Positions 49,936 through 61,405 of a stretch of DNA of 64,000 nt are shown here, piece after piece. Under the pieces are notes generated by a model, which had not been told where the DNA came from, did not search any database, and saw only the letters and a program-made list of their open reading frames with translations. Source of the DNA: Shinisaurus crocodilurus (taxonomy: Eukaryota; Chordata; Lepidosauria; Squamata; Shinisauridae); the NCBI GenBank assembly GCA_021292165.1, contig CM037877.1, forward strand, positions 25,990,197-26,054,196, written 5' to 3'. Made by a program: the position numbers and the translations under genes. The stretch's first letter is position 1, and each line of letters begins with the position of its first letter.

Positions 49936-49968
49936 AAGGTTGACCCACTAATGTTATATTCATCCAAT

Positions 49969-50150
49969 CCACGCTCGGCCATGAAACCCACTGGGTGACT
50001 TCGGGCCAGTCACTGACTCTCAGCCTAACCTACCGCACAGGGTTGTTGTGAGTATAAATTGGAGAGGAGGAGGAGAATTATGTAAGCCGCCTTGGGTTCC
50101 TTGCAGGAAAAAAGGCGGGGTAATAAATAAATAAATAAATAAATAATAAA
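49969..50150 (+). mobile_element. Sauria-type SINE, copy 5, head missing
   Basis: It starts at CACGCTCGGCCATGAAACCCA without the tRNA-like head and runs through CACAGGGTTGTTGTGAG to AATAAATAAATAAATAAATAATAAA. Confidence 0.88.
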
Positions 50151-50269
50151 ACTACATGGACAGAAATTGTAGGTAGCATGGGAGCAACCATACAATGGTA
50201 GCGACTAGCGACGGTACAATGGTAGCAACCACACTATGTGTGAAGTGATATATTCAGCGCTGAGACATT

Positions 50270-50455
50270 GACCAGGTTTGGACGACATGCTGTGGCTTAT
50301 CGTGGGTTATTTAACCCATGAGAAGCCACAGTGTCCACGGGTGCCACATTGTGTATCTAACCCCTGCTTGGGGTTTGTCATGTTGTACAAACCCAGCGAG
50401 CATGGGTTATGTGAGGGTTAAACAGACCATGGGTTATGTGAGGGTTGTTTAAGCC
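50270..50455 (+). repeat. TTTGGACGACATGCTGTGGCTTA foldback
   Basis: GTGGGTTATTTAACCCATG at 50301-50320 is itself palindromic. AAGCCACAGTG and CTGTGGCTTA are inverted. AACCCAGCGAGCATGGGTTATGTGAGGGTTAAAC completes it, with a tandem duplication of GGGTTATGTGAGGGTT at 50405-50447. Confidence 0.7.
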
Positions 50456-51069
50456 GGGAAACCAAACAATCAGTGGCTGGGGGAATGGGGGTGGGGCCCT
50501 CTGGGAACCCCAGGAGGGTCAAATTTGGCCCCTGTGACTGAGGTTCTCCACTCCTGAAATAAAAGGTTTCCCTAAGTAGGGGACAACTGGCTGAATAAAA
50601 TCCTTTGTACTTACTTTGGAAAGCTAGTTGCATTTAACCTTCCATGACTGAGTTAGAAGCAAGGAGTTCTAAGCATTATTTGGAAGTTGTAAATGAAATA
50701 AGTATTGCCCTTGAAAAGGAGACTTTCTCGAAATGCATTGGGAACCATAAACATTGGTAAAGCTGGCCCTCTTTTTTGGTCTTGTTTTGGCTTTTACAGC
50801 TTTTTTCAAAATCCCTTTTATTGTGGTAGTTGCACTACTAGATGACCTCTCAGCCTCTTCTAATTCTATGATTCTGCTCCACATGAAACCAAATATCTAA
50901 GAAGACGCAGGCCTACATAAATACAGCAGTACTGTCAATAGCACTGAATGATTTCATATGAAACTGATATATTAGAAGTTGAGGTTTTTTAAAAATGTAT
51001 TTAACTACTTGGAAAGAATAAGAGGCAAGGATGATTAACAGCACAAACCTCCATTGAGCTTACTGTCAG

Positions 51070-51250
51070 ATAAATATGTATGAACAATCTTATGCACACT
51101 TGCTTGTGAGGAAGTTCCCACTGAACAGAATGGCACTTCCTGTTCAATGAATAAAATTGTTGTCTTAGGCTGCAATCCTATACACACTTACTTAGGAGTA
51201 AGCCCTATAGAACTCCAGGGGATGTCTGAGTAAAAATACATAGGAGTGTG
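51070..51250 (+). repeat. Two GCAATCCTATACACACTTAC family copies
   Basis: A degenerate copy (51080-51140) is followed by GGCTGCAATCCTATACACACTTACTTAGGAGTAAGCCC...GAACTCCAGGGGATGTCTGAGTAAAAATACATAGG. Confidence 0.75.
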
Positions 51251-52481
51251 CTGTAATTCTATTAAATGGAAAACATTTTGACAAAAGCAAGATTGGTGTT
51301 CAGTGATACAAAGCTGTGTGTGTGTTTTAACACAATCCAGGGAGGTTTGTCAGCGTCGGGATAGTCACGCTCTGTTAAACCAATGTGATCTCCGTCCAGA
51401 TTAACTTTGGAGGCCCTAGAATTAGAACTGTACCATTTTGTGTTTTGATCTCCTCTTACCAAGAATCTGGAGGGGTTAATTTTGTTGCGGTCAAGCGTGT
51501 TCTCCCATTTGTGAAAGACATGGATGATTAACTGCTGTTACAAATTGAACTCTGCTCAAGACATCATGTGCTGAGTAAATAACATAGCCGATTGTAACCA
51601 TGAATAATTCTTTCCTTGTCTTTTTCTCTGGGCTGCATAACCTGGGATCTCTGCATCCATTGTTCAAATCCATCATTTAAATCCATCACTTTCCTGAGAG
51701 ATATGGAAACCAGCCACTGGTTGGTAGGGCATGAGTTAGCATCCCTACTAGGGTTGCCAACTGACCAGAGAAAGAACTGGCTTCACCTGTTCTTGTACAT
51801 CGAATGGCAGTTTCATTGGCAGGTCAGCAGCTGAAGCTTTTTGTGGCTGCATGGCGTATGGATGAGCATGACCACCTGCCAATGTCTGCCTATCAAGCTG
51901 CTGTTAAAGGAAGAAGAACAGAGGGCTAGGGACGTATGCATTTTGTTAAATCTGTTCCGTCTGTGTTTTGTGGATTGTCGGGTGTCTTTTGTTCCATCGT
52001 CCACTGATTGATGGAATCTGGTTTTTTGTGCGAGAATTTCATTCATTTACAAATGTGCATTAGCATAAGTGTGCATTACCTAGTGTGCATGACAGCATGA
52101 GCACAAATGCACATTTGCAAACTAACAAAATTGCACAAATCCCCTCCCAAGTAAAAAAAAAAACCCACCCGCAAATCCATGGAACTAAAAAAAAAAGAAA
52201 AGCCAGTTCACTTTCACTGAGAAATCCACAGGTTGGATTCATAGAAATCCGAACACATTTGAATCCGTTGTGGATTTCTCTGACATTCCTAGCAGAGACC
52301 ATTCAAAAGCTGGCAACTCTGCAAGTATATCCAGTTGGAGACAAGAGGGCAGTAGCCATTAAACTGAAAAACAAAAGGCAGGCTTATTATTCAAATGCTG
52401 AAAGCTCAAAGATTCTCATGAATAAGAATAAGACCAGCAATGAGGACAGGCAGATCCTCTTCCCCAGATAAGAACAGAGGG

Positions 52482-52605
52482 AGGAAGCAACTACCTTCAT
52501 ATCCTTATTGTGAGCTTCCCACACAGGCATCTGTGGGAAACACAATGCTAGACTAGACAAGGCTTTGGTCTGGCCCAGCAGAGCAGTTCTTATGTTCTTA
52601 TCATG
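52482..52605 (-). repeat. 'CTGGATCAGA'-type repeat fragment, reverse
   Basis: The reverse complement holds GAACATAAGAACTGCTCTGC and CAGACCAAAGCCTTGTCTAG, degenerate relatives of the opening of 40330-40620. Confidence 0.5.
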
Positions 52606-54207
52606 ACCTCCCAGGAACAGAAGTGACCATTTCAGATCTCTAGCTGTTAAAATGCCATTTTGATATGATTCCAACCATATTTATATGCAAGTAAATGTAA
52701 TTCCTGTTGAGTTCCCTATAGAACAGCAGTATCAATTTCAACGTTAAAAAAGGCACCACGGTTAAGAACAATTTTAACTTTTTAACAATTTGATCCTGGG
52801 GAGTGCTATTTTGCAGGGGAGTGCAAAAGTAGTCCTTGGCCTGCCTCTCTGCTCAGTACAGGATCAAGGTGTAAAGCCATAGGATGTGCTGAGAAGCCCA
52901 AGATAATAGTATGTTGGCAGATTTTTATTATGTCTCATTTTTATTTAATATTTTTTGCCAGTGATTCACTTCCTGTGAGCAATATATTAGGTATCTTTGA
53001 GGCTACATGTTGCATTGCCAATTATCCTGCTAGAATTGCTGTCTCACAAACTTATCTTACGACTCTGCTATTTTATTAGTGCTCGGTGCTCCTCTTGATT
53101 TAACAACAGAATTGAAAGAAGCAAATGGGCATGTTTTTTTCTTAGTAACTGAATAAAGGGCTCCCAGTTCGTTAATGACAACATTATTATCATAAGATGT
53201 AGAGCTGCAACCTGCCAATTAATTTAGAGAATATATCTGTTTCAAAATATGTATTTTCCTATAAAAGCTTACAAGCATAGGTTCACATTTAGACTATCAG
53301 ACTTTTCTACATTCAGCACCCCACTCTTGAAATCAAACCTCACCAGATTCTGTGGGGATTTCGTTCCCAATAGGGTGGCATTTGTTTTTCCCTGGAAGGC
53401 CTTCTGTACATTTGCTGCATGATTGGCAGAAATTCAACAGGTAGAGTGTTCCCATCATTCACCATTGAGGGTGCACCTGTTGAATTTCTGCCTGGCATAG
53501 TGCTGTTAGAGGCATAGGAGCCCTGCCATCGAGGGAGGGGAGAAAAAGTAAGTCTCCTAGTTCTGTCATTTGGCATGGGCAGCTGGCCCAGTTTTTAATG
53601 CTTAGCACTATGCTGATAATTAAACCAAAGTGTGTCAGTGAACACCAGCCAAATTTGTGTGAGAACTATGGTTATCCTCAACTCAAGGCTGATTTTGTCC
53701 CACACTGTATTGAGTGGTAATAGTAACCTAGTACATGTTTTCACTTTAAAAAAAAAAGGAAGATAGAATTCTTCCCAGAGTTTCAATGGCAGCTGAATGA
53801 ATAGCAAGTAAAAAAATAAAAATGAATCAGACCAAGGTGTTGTGACCTCAATGTTTTTATGTGTAAGAGAGACATCTATAGTCATTTGACCTATGTTTTT
53901 AACATTGGTTTGGCACCCTTTGATATTGTCCATTACCAAACAGATGGTGCAATAGTTACTTTTTGAAGGACTAAGCTAGTATAATAACCACATCTGGAAC
54001 TAATCTGTAGCTCCCTAAACCAATAGATCACCCAGGTTTAAGAGGGCCCTTTCAGTCTAAATGGCTCACACAAAATACAGGCAAATAATCCAAAACCCTT
54101 ATGGCTATCTCAAGCAGTATCTTTTTTAAAGGGATGTTTCCATTTTCTTGGAGCCTCAGAGTTTGTGTAAATTAAAGTAGAAACAAAAACAACAACAAGG
54201 ATGGCTA

Positions 54208-54348
54208 AGGGCACACTCCTATGCATGTTTACACAGAAAAACATCCTAAAACTCCCAGCATTCCCCAGCCAGCCCCATGCTGGCTGGGGAATGCTGGGAG
54301 TTGTAGGACTTCTTTCTGTCTAAACACGCATGGGAGTGTGCCTTAAGT
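54208..54348 (+). repeat. Palindromic MITE, best copy (141 bp)
   Basis: GGGCACACTCCTATGCATGTTTACACAG...CCTAAAACTCCCAGCATTCCCCAGCCAGC-CCCAT-GCTGGCTGGGGAATGCTGGGAGTTGTAGGA...CTGTCTAAACACGCATGGGAGTGTGCC. The inner arms are perfect over 27 bp. Flanks CTAA / TTAA suggest a TTA/TAA-type target site (PIF/Harbinger-like), not proven. Confidence 0.93.
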
Positions 54349-54616
54349 CCCCATTTAGAAATAGAATTGTAATGGATTTACTGCTGATAAATCCTCTTCC
54401 TTTTTCTAAAGCAGGGATGGCAAATGTATTTATTGTTAGATGTATATCTTGCCTTTGGAGCTGAAGGTAGCGGATCACGTAGGGCTCTGAAGCAGTCTCC
54501 AGCCCAGATGCTGACCAAACACAGACTTGCTTAGCTTCAGCAAGGTTACTGCATTATGTACTTTTAAGCCTAGACTGCATTGACTCCCAGCTGCTTGGGG
54601 AAGGAATTTTGGCTCA

Positions 54617-54619
<3 letters not shown>

Positions 54620-54658
<39 letters not shown>
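54620..54658 (+). repeat. (TA)n microsatellite
   Basis: About 18 TA units. Confidence 0.97.
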
Positions 54659-54661
<3 letters not shown>

Positions 54662-54774
54662 CGTTTTGTCCAATAGTGACATTTCAAATTATATTAATTT
54701 AGCACAGTGGCGGCTGTTTGTGTAACCCACATGTGTTTCCCCTGCTGCCCCCACCCTACTGTCACCACAGTGCC

Positions 54775-55240
54775 ATAGGGAAAAGAGGGCCTTGGGAGCC
54801 CTATGCTGTAGGGAAAGAGGGTATCTGAGGAGTCATCCCCATGTGCCCTCTTTTGCTGCAGCATCAGATCTTTGTTGGGCTGGCGGGAGCCTGATTCTCC
54901 AGGGAAAGAGGGTGTGTGGGGATGACTCCTCATGCACCCTTTTTCAGGCATCGCTGCGATGGGAGCAAAGTTAATGCCTCCTCCCCGTTGCAGCAATCTT
55001 CAACAGCATCATCACTGTGATGGGGTGGAGGTTTCAACCTCACCCCCATTGCAGCGATTCTCCAGGGAAAGAGGTTGCATTAGGAGTCATCCCCACGCAC
55101 CCTCTTTCCCTGGAGCTCCACCAGCCCACCAAAAAGCTGTTTGGTGGGCTGGTGAGAGCTCAATGCTGCAGGGAAAGAGGGTGTGTGAGGAGTCAGCTCC
55201 CCATGTGCCTTCATTCCCAGCAGAATCGCAGGCACCGCTG
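54775..55240. repeat. Cluster of GGGAAAGAGGGT / ACCCTCTTTCCC modules
   Basis: A module GGGAAAGAGGGTGTGTGAGGAGTCATCCCCA followed by (C/T)GCACCCTCTTT recurs at about 54818, 54900, 55064 and 55169, partly as foldbacks. CAGCGATTCTCCAGGGAAAG words and CCACCAGCCCACC/TTGGTGGGCTGGTG inverted arms lie between. Looks like a composite repeat; no gene supported. Confidence 0.6.
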
Positions 55241-56619
55241 CCACTTCTGGTGGTTGCAGGGTGTGGCCCCGGAGGATTCCAGAGGGGGAGCAACACAGCC
55301 CACCAACCCTCTGAAGTTGCCCACCCCTGATCATCCATATCCACCTAGGAAACATACTTTTGGTATGCTTTTAAAGTTACGACTTAGCCAGGATTGGCAG
55401 TTATAAATCTGCACAGTTCACAGAAAATTCTCCTTTGTGGAACAATTTCACTGTTGGCATTAATTTATTAACTGCCAGCAATGTGTATGGCGCAACTTGT
55501 TACAATAGCACTTATAACAAGAAGTGTACTGAGTGGCTACTTGTACTTTTTTCTTTTTCTTTTTTGCAGAAGCATGATTCCAAGATGCAATTTTTCCCCT
55601 TTCATGCATGTAAAGACATTCATCCCCACTGGAGGGCACCAACTCACATCCTATTACCAGATTTAAGCATACTGGCCTTTGAAATAAGCATACCTATCTG
55701 CTATTCATTTCCAATTTTGTAATGGATAATGGACCCATTTTGTCACCCACGAAATACTGCTTTCTGAACATTTATCTGTAAATGTAATAATATCTAGGAC
55801 GATTCAGAATAAAATTGATTTAGTATCTATTAGAAGTACAGGATTTTTATTTTTATTTTAAAGAATCTGGCAGTGCTTCCAGAAGAAGCTTTTATTATGC
55901 AATCACAATGTCTCATTCATGAAATTTTACAAGGGGTCCAGACAATGTTGCCTTCCATTTGTGGCCCTCCCATGTTTTCTCACCTTACCAGAAATTCTGC
56001 TAAGGAGGAAAGGACGGAATAGCTCCACAATGACCTTTTGATTGGTAGAGCCAGGAGCCCTGTGTTTGGAAGCGCCCTCTCTCTTTGTATGCTGTCTCAG
56101 TTGACCCATAGACCAAAGAGCTTTCAAAATTAGCAGCAGGAGAGACCATAATGTAGAAAAATGAAGAGGAAGAATTGTGCTGTTGTGCTGTTTTCCCCTT
56201 GGAGAAATATATCCATGCAAAATGTGCCATTGTAGCAGAGGGATATCTTATGCATTCAGTATACCCACAAAAGTACCAGTACACATATATTTTCAGAAAT
56301 GCACAATGTGTGTATATATGTCAGAGAAAGGAATTAGTGTTTGGAGATGAGTGCAGGGAAGGGCGAGGGAGAGACGCTGCAGAAAAACAAAACCCAGCTC
56401 CCCTGCGGCAAGTGATCTCATCACTAGTCATAACATAGACAACTACTTATCATGTGGATCTCCAACATCATGTCACAACAATTTGACTACTCTGGTCCAT
56501 CCCTGGTGGCCACTAGCTGGGGGTGGGGATGACTGCCATGGGGTAGGTGAAATTGTTCTATATGGTATGGACAGAAGCTAGGAGCACTGCTGGCCAGCCT
56601 AAGGCCATTGTTGACTGTA

Positions 56620-56673
56620 AACCCCGAGTCCCAGTCCAACACTCTCACCACTATGCCGCCACACTGGCTCTCA
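56620..56673 (-). mobile_element. Sauria-type SINE head fragment (minus)
   Basis: The reverse complement gives GAGAGCCAGTGTGGCGGCATAGTGGTGAGAGTGTTGGACTGGGACTCGG; body and tail are absent or replaced. Confidence 0.75.
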
Positions 56674-57602
56674 TATCTAGGAATGTGTGTGGAGGAAAGG
56701 AAGGCATTGTATGTCTCAGTAAAAAAAGAGGGAGGGTAAATTCAGACAGTTGTTTCCTCCCCCTTTTTTTCCTTAATAGGTAACATGTGAGTACAAATGC
56801 CTATTGGCTAAGTGTTAACATACCATGATGTATACATAACCACTGGATGAGTCAGTCATCTATGCTGTCCTGCCAAGTGGTGAGGAAAATGTTACCACAT
56901 CTCCACACCTGATTAGAAGTCTGAGAAAGCAAGAGGGTGCTAAGAGTCTCCTCATCACTTCACAGGATAATACACTTACATGCACAGCACACTGGTAAGT
57001 TACCAGTCTGTATGGATGACTCTGTGCTCTGGCCCCCAAGTTGTTTTCTGGTTCTGACTCCTCTTCCAGCTTCAACCTCCAGCTTGACGCTGTCCCCATT
57101 CTTCTAGTTCCCACTCAATGAATGCCTATGACTCAGATCTGACACTAATTAATAAGGAATGAAAGACCACCTTTCCCATAGATTTGTGAGAATGTTCTGA
57201 CTCGCAGAGCTTTTGAAGAATAGAAAGAATTCTTCCTTTTAATGTTCATATGAACAAAAGGATAGTTGGGACACATAGTTTGAGTTTTAGCTAATTGTAT
57301 GTTGACTGCCTGAATTGTGCAACTGAATTTGTTGAGAGGATGGAGAACTTATTATTGTAATTGTGTTTAGTTCAGTATTTGTGGTTTTATATATCATTGT
57401 GTTCTACTTTTTGTTAAGTGGTTTTACGCTCAGGACTGGTGACAGCAATATTCAGTCAAGCAATATTTAGCCACATGCCTTGAGACACACCATGCTTTCT
57501 AATATTCACAAAAGATTCTTGCCCAATCCTTCTTTAAAACCCACAAAGAAAGAGATTATTTCCATAGTTCCATTGGTAGACCCATTCCTACATTTACAAC
57601 AT

Positions 57603-57684
57603 TCTTGGATGGGAGACCCCTCCTCTAGTTTCCTGCATTGAGCAGGGGGTTGGACTCGATAGCCTTGTAGGCTCCTTCCAACTT
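57603..57684 (+). repeat. 5S-derived SINE / CR1 tail fragment
   Basis: TTGGATGGGAGACCCCTCCTCTAGTTTCCTGCATTGAGCAGGGGG...GTAGGCTCCTTCCAACTT, cut off where the stem-loop repeat at 57685 begins. Confidence 0.8.
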
Positions 57685-57945
57685 GGAGAGGGGGGAAAGG
57701 GGTGCTTCTGTGGGTGGGGAGGGGCCAGGATATGACCTATCCTGGGGCCTCTGGGGCCTCCTTCCCTCCCCCTCTGAAACACTTTGACTAGATGGGCAAA
57801 AAAGCCTGTCTAGCAAAAATGCAGGGCGTGAGGATGAGAAGACAAAGATCGCCTCTGCCGCTCCTCCCGCCTTGCATAGGATGAGTGTAAGCCTTAGAGT
57901 TTGGGAGCTTATGATCATCATAATAGGATTGCACCCTAAATATAT
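57685..57945 (+). repeat. Stem-loop-train repeat, copy 6 (3' half)
   Basis: Contains CCAGGATATGACCTATCCTGG, the stem TTTGACTAGATGGGC/GCCTGTCTAGCAAAA (57783-57817), and the terminal AATAGGATTGCACCC. Confidence 0.8.
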
Positions 57946-57964
57946 TATCCACAGCACCTTCTCC

Positions 57965-58110
57965 ATTACAAATCTCCCTGGTCATTGAGGTTATCAGATG
58001 AGGTGCTTCAGGGGGTTCTGCACGGACCTATGGGCTGGTTGGAATCCACCCAGAGCAGAGCCTTCTGTGTGGTGGCTCCCTCTCTGTGGAACTCCCCACC
58101 TCTGGATGCC
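57965..58110 (+). mobile_element. L2-like LINE coding remnant
   Basis: Translation LESTQSRAFCVVAPSLWNSP then PLDA matches the conserved block of the other L2 copies; it is cut by the 5S SINE at 58111. Confidence 0.8.
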
Positions 58111-58208
58111 AGGAAACTAGAGGAGGGGTCTCCCATCCAAGTAATAACCAGGCCTGACCCTGCTTAGCTTTCCACACTCAGACAAGCTGAGCCAGCGTGA
58201 GCCACAGG
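58111..58208 (-). mobile_element. 5S-rRNA-derived SINE (minus)
   Basis: The minus strand gives GGCTCACGCTGGCTCAGCTTGTCTGAGTGTGGAAAGCTAAGCAGGGTCAGGCCTGGTTATTACTTGGATGGGAGACC, the internal control and 3' part of 5S rRNA. Inserted in an L2 remnant. Confidence 0.88.
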
Positions 58209-58355
58209 CCTCTCCAGCTGTGAGGGGGAAGGCAATGAATTGAGGATTCCCCTCTCCAAGGTAGGAGCGCTGTCTCTGACCTCGGATCTGGGAATCCGAA
58301 GTATACTATGGCCCCTCAGATGCTGTCTAGGGGCCATAGGATTGCTCCCTTAATA
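58205..58355 (-). repeat. Stem-loop-train repeat, copy 7 (5' part, reverse)
   Basis: Ends with the stem CTATGGCCCCTCAGATGCTGTCTAGGGGCCATAG (about 58307-58340) then GATTGCTCCCTTAA. Confidence 0.8.
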
Positions 58356-58558
58356 TATTATATACTTTGGATAATATATTTAAGTCTTATTGTAGTATCA
58401 TATTCCTATCTGAAACTCTGGAGAGCCACTGCCTGCCAGTCTGTGTAGTCAATACTGAGCTAGGTTGACCAATGGTAGCTTTCTGTGTTCATATGACAGG
58501 GTTACAAGGCAGCAGCAGAAGATTCTTTCTTTCTTTCTTTGATCCTTTTTTAAAAAGT

Positions 58559-58730
58559 GTTTGTGGCTCACTCTGGCTCGGCTTGTCTGAGTGTGGAAAG
58601 CTAAGCAGGGTCAGGCCTGGCTATTACTTGGATGGGAGACCCCTCCTCTAGTTTCCTGCATTGAGCAGGGGGTTGGACTCGATAGCCTTGTAGGCTCCTT
58701 CCAACTCTATGATCTATGAAATCTATGTTC
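58559..58730 (+). mobile_element. 5S-rRNA-derived SINE, most complete copy
   Basis: The head TGGCTCGGCTTGTCTGAGTGTGGAAAGCTAAGCAGGGTCAGGCCTGGCTATTACTTGGATGGGAGACC matches 5S rRNA's central and 3' parts. It fuses to a CR1-type tail (TTGAGCAGGGGGTTGGACTC, CCTTCCAACTCTATGATCTATGAA). The 5' third of 5S and its terminal stem are lost, so it is not a 5S gene. Confidence 0.92.
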
Positions 58731-58782
58731 TAAAAATATTCAGCTAAATGGATCATCCCTCAAATTATGTGTATGAACCCAT

Positions 58783-59090
58783 AAGCATGAGAACATGAGA
58801 AAAGCCATGCTGGATTAGAAAATGGTCCATCTAGTCCAGCATTCTGTTCACACAGTGGCTAACCAGCTGCCCACGGGAAACCCACAAGCAGGACATGAGT
58901 GCAACAGCACCCTCCCACCCATGTTCCCCAGCAACTGGTGTACATAGGCATACTTCCTCTGCTAGTGGAGGTAGCATATAGACAGCAGGACTAGTAGCCA
59001 TTGATAGCCTTCACCACCGTGAATTTGTGCAATCCCCTTTTAAAGCCATCCAAAGTGGTGACCATCACTGCATCTTGCGTAGCACGTAGC
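58783..59090 (+). repeat. 'AAAGCCATGCTGGATTAGAA' interspersed repeat
   Basis: Parallel to 40330-40620: TCTAGTCCAGCATTCTGTTC, CCAGCTGCCCACGGGA, GTGTACATAGGCATACTTCC, CCCCTTTTAAAGCCATCC. Confidence 0.82.
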
Positions 59091-59795
59091 TGAGGATAAT
59101 GGTTTTTTTTTGGGGGGGGGATCCTATAGAGTAAGTGTGCATGGCACTGATTTGGATCAGGACAACTATTATCCACCAGGAGAAGAGGATTAAACCTCCC
59201 CCCTCACCATTTCCCCCCAGAGTCCCCCACATACACGAGGGGAGATTAAAAAAGGAAAAAGTATCCATTGGCATCAATGGAGGCTTTCCCCCTTTATTAA
59301 ACTCCCTTGACAGGGGCAGGGAGTGATTTCAGGGGAAATGACGGGGGAAAGAAGGTTTAATGATAATCCTCTCTTCCAGATGTGTGATGGTCCCGATCCA
59401 AATCGGGGCCACATGCACTAACTCTAGGGTAAAGAAAAAATCCTCGGCGACACACTATGCAATTGACGTACCATGTACTTTGACCCTAGATAACAGTATT
59501 TAACACCAGTGCAGGTGATGGCATCAGTAGCCAATAGACCTCATCAGTGGCCCTTTCATGGCTAACCATTCAGTAATCAAGAGCCCGCATAGTGCTGACC
59601 TGGCAGCGCTCAGACCTGTGTCATTGCCTCATTAACACCTTCTGTAGTCCACCAGCAAACTGCTGGTCACTGACACAGGACGTGGGACCCAGATCATGCA
59701 CGCGTGCGCACGCATACACACACACACACCATGCTGCATAGGAAATCATTTTTGAAACTAAGGGACAAGGAAGTGTGCTGTTCAAAGAAAACACA

Positions 59796-59822
59796 CCACC
59801 ACCACCACCACCACCACCACCA
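59796..59822 (+). repeat. (ACC)n microsatellite
   Basis: Nine ACC units. Confidence 0.95.
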
Positions 59823-60595
59823 AATGGACTGGATGCACTCATGTTCTTGGAGTCCTTCATATAGTTCTTGTTATTATCGTTAATAACAACAACAACCAGG
59901 TCCCACAGCAGTGCTGCAGGGCTTGGCACAAGGCAAAGAATAAGGATGTTTCCTGGGTCTAGAGATTAGAGTAGCGCTCATCAATACCGGGATCAATTTA
60001 AACTGACGTTGACAACCGAGTTCATTTCACTTCAAGTAATGCCAGAGGTTATTAACTTCGTCGCGTTTCCTCGAGACCTTGTTTGTTTTTGAGATGAAAC
60101 GCTTTTAACCTTGTAATGGAATGACTCGTATCCCGAATGCTCTTGTTGTGAATAAAAGTTCCCAGAATGTCAACATATCTCAGGACGGAATGACGTCTCT
60201 GCTGCTGTTTGTTTTCCTATTCCCACCTCAGAATACCTTGTTTAGAAGCACGTTGCAGAACAGCGATTTGTCGCTCTGTTAACAGAAGCAAGCTGAGCAA
60301 ACAAGCAGTATTTTTCAGTGCTGCCTTAGATTCTTCCATTCCTCCCACCCACCCCCCAAAAAAGATACATCCACAGAAAAATCACACATGTGGGATGGGG
60401 GGGGGATTGACCTTTCCCCCTGTGCTTTTCCCCCACCAAATATCATCTCCCCACTAAGAAACCGTACAATTTGCCTAAAATATGGCAGTGACTGCAGTGG
60501 CACCTTAGGGAGGAACTAGTAGTGTGGGAAGGGTGACTTTCAGCAGGGAAATGGCACAAGCAGAAGGGGCAAACCCGCTCCCTGTGCATGGCAGT

Positions 60596-60970
60596 CCAGG
60601 CTGGTGTCAAGGGGAGACACCATTGGGCATCTGCCAAGGGCCCACACCCCAGCAGGGGCCCACTGAGAAGATCCCCCTGGACTTGCTCCTCCTCTTCACC
60701 ATTGCAGCCTCCTTGTTCACTCTGCTCTTTCTCTGGCCAAAACAATGGTGGTGGTGGTGGTGGTGGTGGTGAGAAGTGGTAGATGCCACTGCCTGCTTGC
60801 CCTCTGGCTCTCTGCTTCGCAAGCAAGCAAGTGGTAGCAATGATGAGAAAGAGGGTGAGGAGCAACAGCAGCTGGTGACAATGGCAGTGAGAAGGTAGGC
60901 TCACTGAGGGAGTGGGCCGACTGAAGTCATCTTGCTCAAGGGCCCTCAAAAAACTGGAGCCAGCACTGGC
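60596..60970 (-). mobile_element. hAT-like MITE related to 12608-12946, reverse and longer
   Basis: The reverse complement starts CAGTGCTGGCTCCAGTTTTTTG and ends TTGACACCAGCCTG. It contains GGTGTGGGCCCTTGGCAG and GCAATGGTGAAGAGGAGGAGCAAGTCC as in the other copy, plus a (GGT)9 tract at 60747-60772. I see no matching 8-bp duplication. Confidence 0.75.
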
Positions 60971-61069
60971 CACACAGCCCTGATTTGGATCAAGCCCCCT
61001 GCTGCTGATATTTTAAAAAGAAAAACAAGCCCAGGATAGCTGATCATGTGGCAAATGTATCATCTAGAA

Positions 61070-61405
61070 ATGTATCAACAAGATCTGCCACGGACAGCCT
61101 TCTCCTTGTCCCTTCAGCCAGAGCAGCTAGACTGGTGGGGACGAGGAAGAGGGCCTTTTCCGTGGTGGCCCCCGTACTCTGGGACTCTCTCCCGAGTGAC
61201 CTCCGCCATGCCCCCTCTCTGCTGAGTTTCCGCCGCTCATTAAAAACCTGGCTGTTCAGGCGGGAATGTGGGGTGGGTTAAGATTTTAAAATTTTTATAT
61301 TGTTTTAAATGTATTTTATTGTTTTTATTCTATGTACATCGCCCAGGGTGGCCGGTGGCCGGCAAGATGGGTGATAAATAATAATAAATAAATAAATAAA
61401 TCTAG
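61070..61405 (+). mobile_element. L2-like LINE 3' end, copy nearly identical to 14645-15180
   Basis: The open frame reads STRSATDSLLLVPSARAARL, GTRKRAFSVVAPVLWDSLPS, DLRHAPSLLSFRRSLKTWLF, RRECGVG*. It is followed by CATCGCCCAGGGTGGCC and AATAATAAATAAATAAATAAAT. Close similarity to the 14.6-kb copy suggests a recently active subfamily. Confidence 0.88.

Noticed and set aside
58559..58650. 5S rRNA gene
   Set aside because: Lacks the 5' third and terminal stem, and is fused to a CR1-type tail; therefore a SINE.
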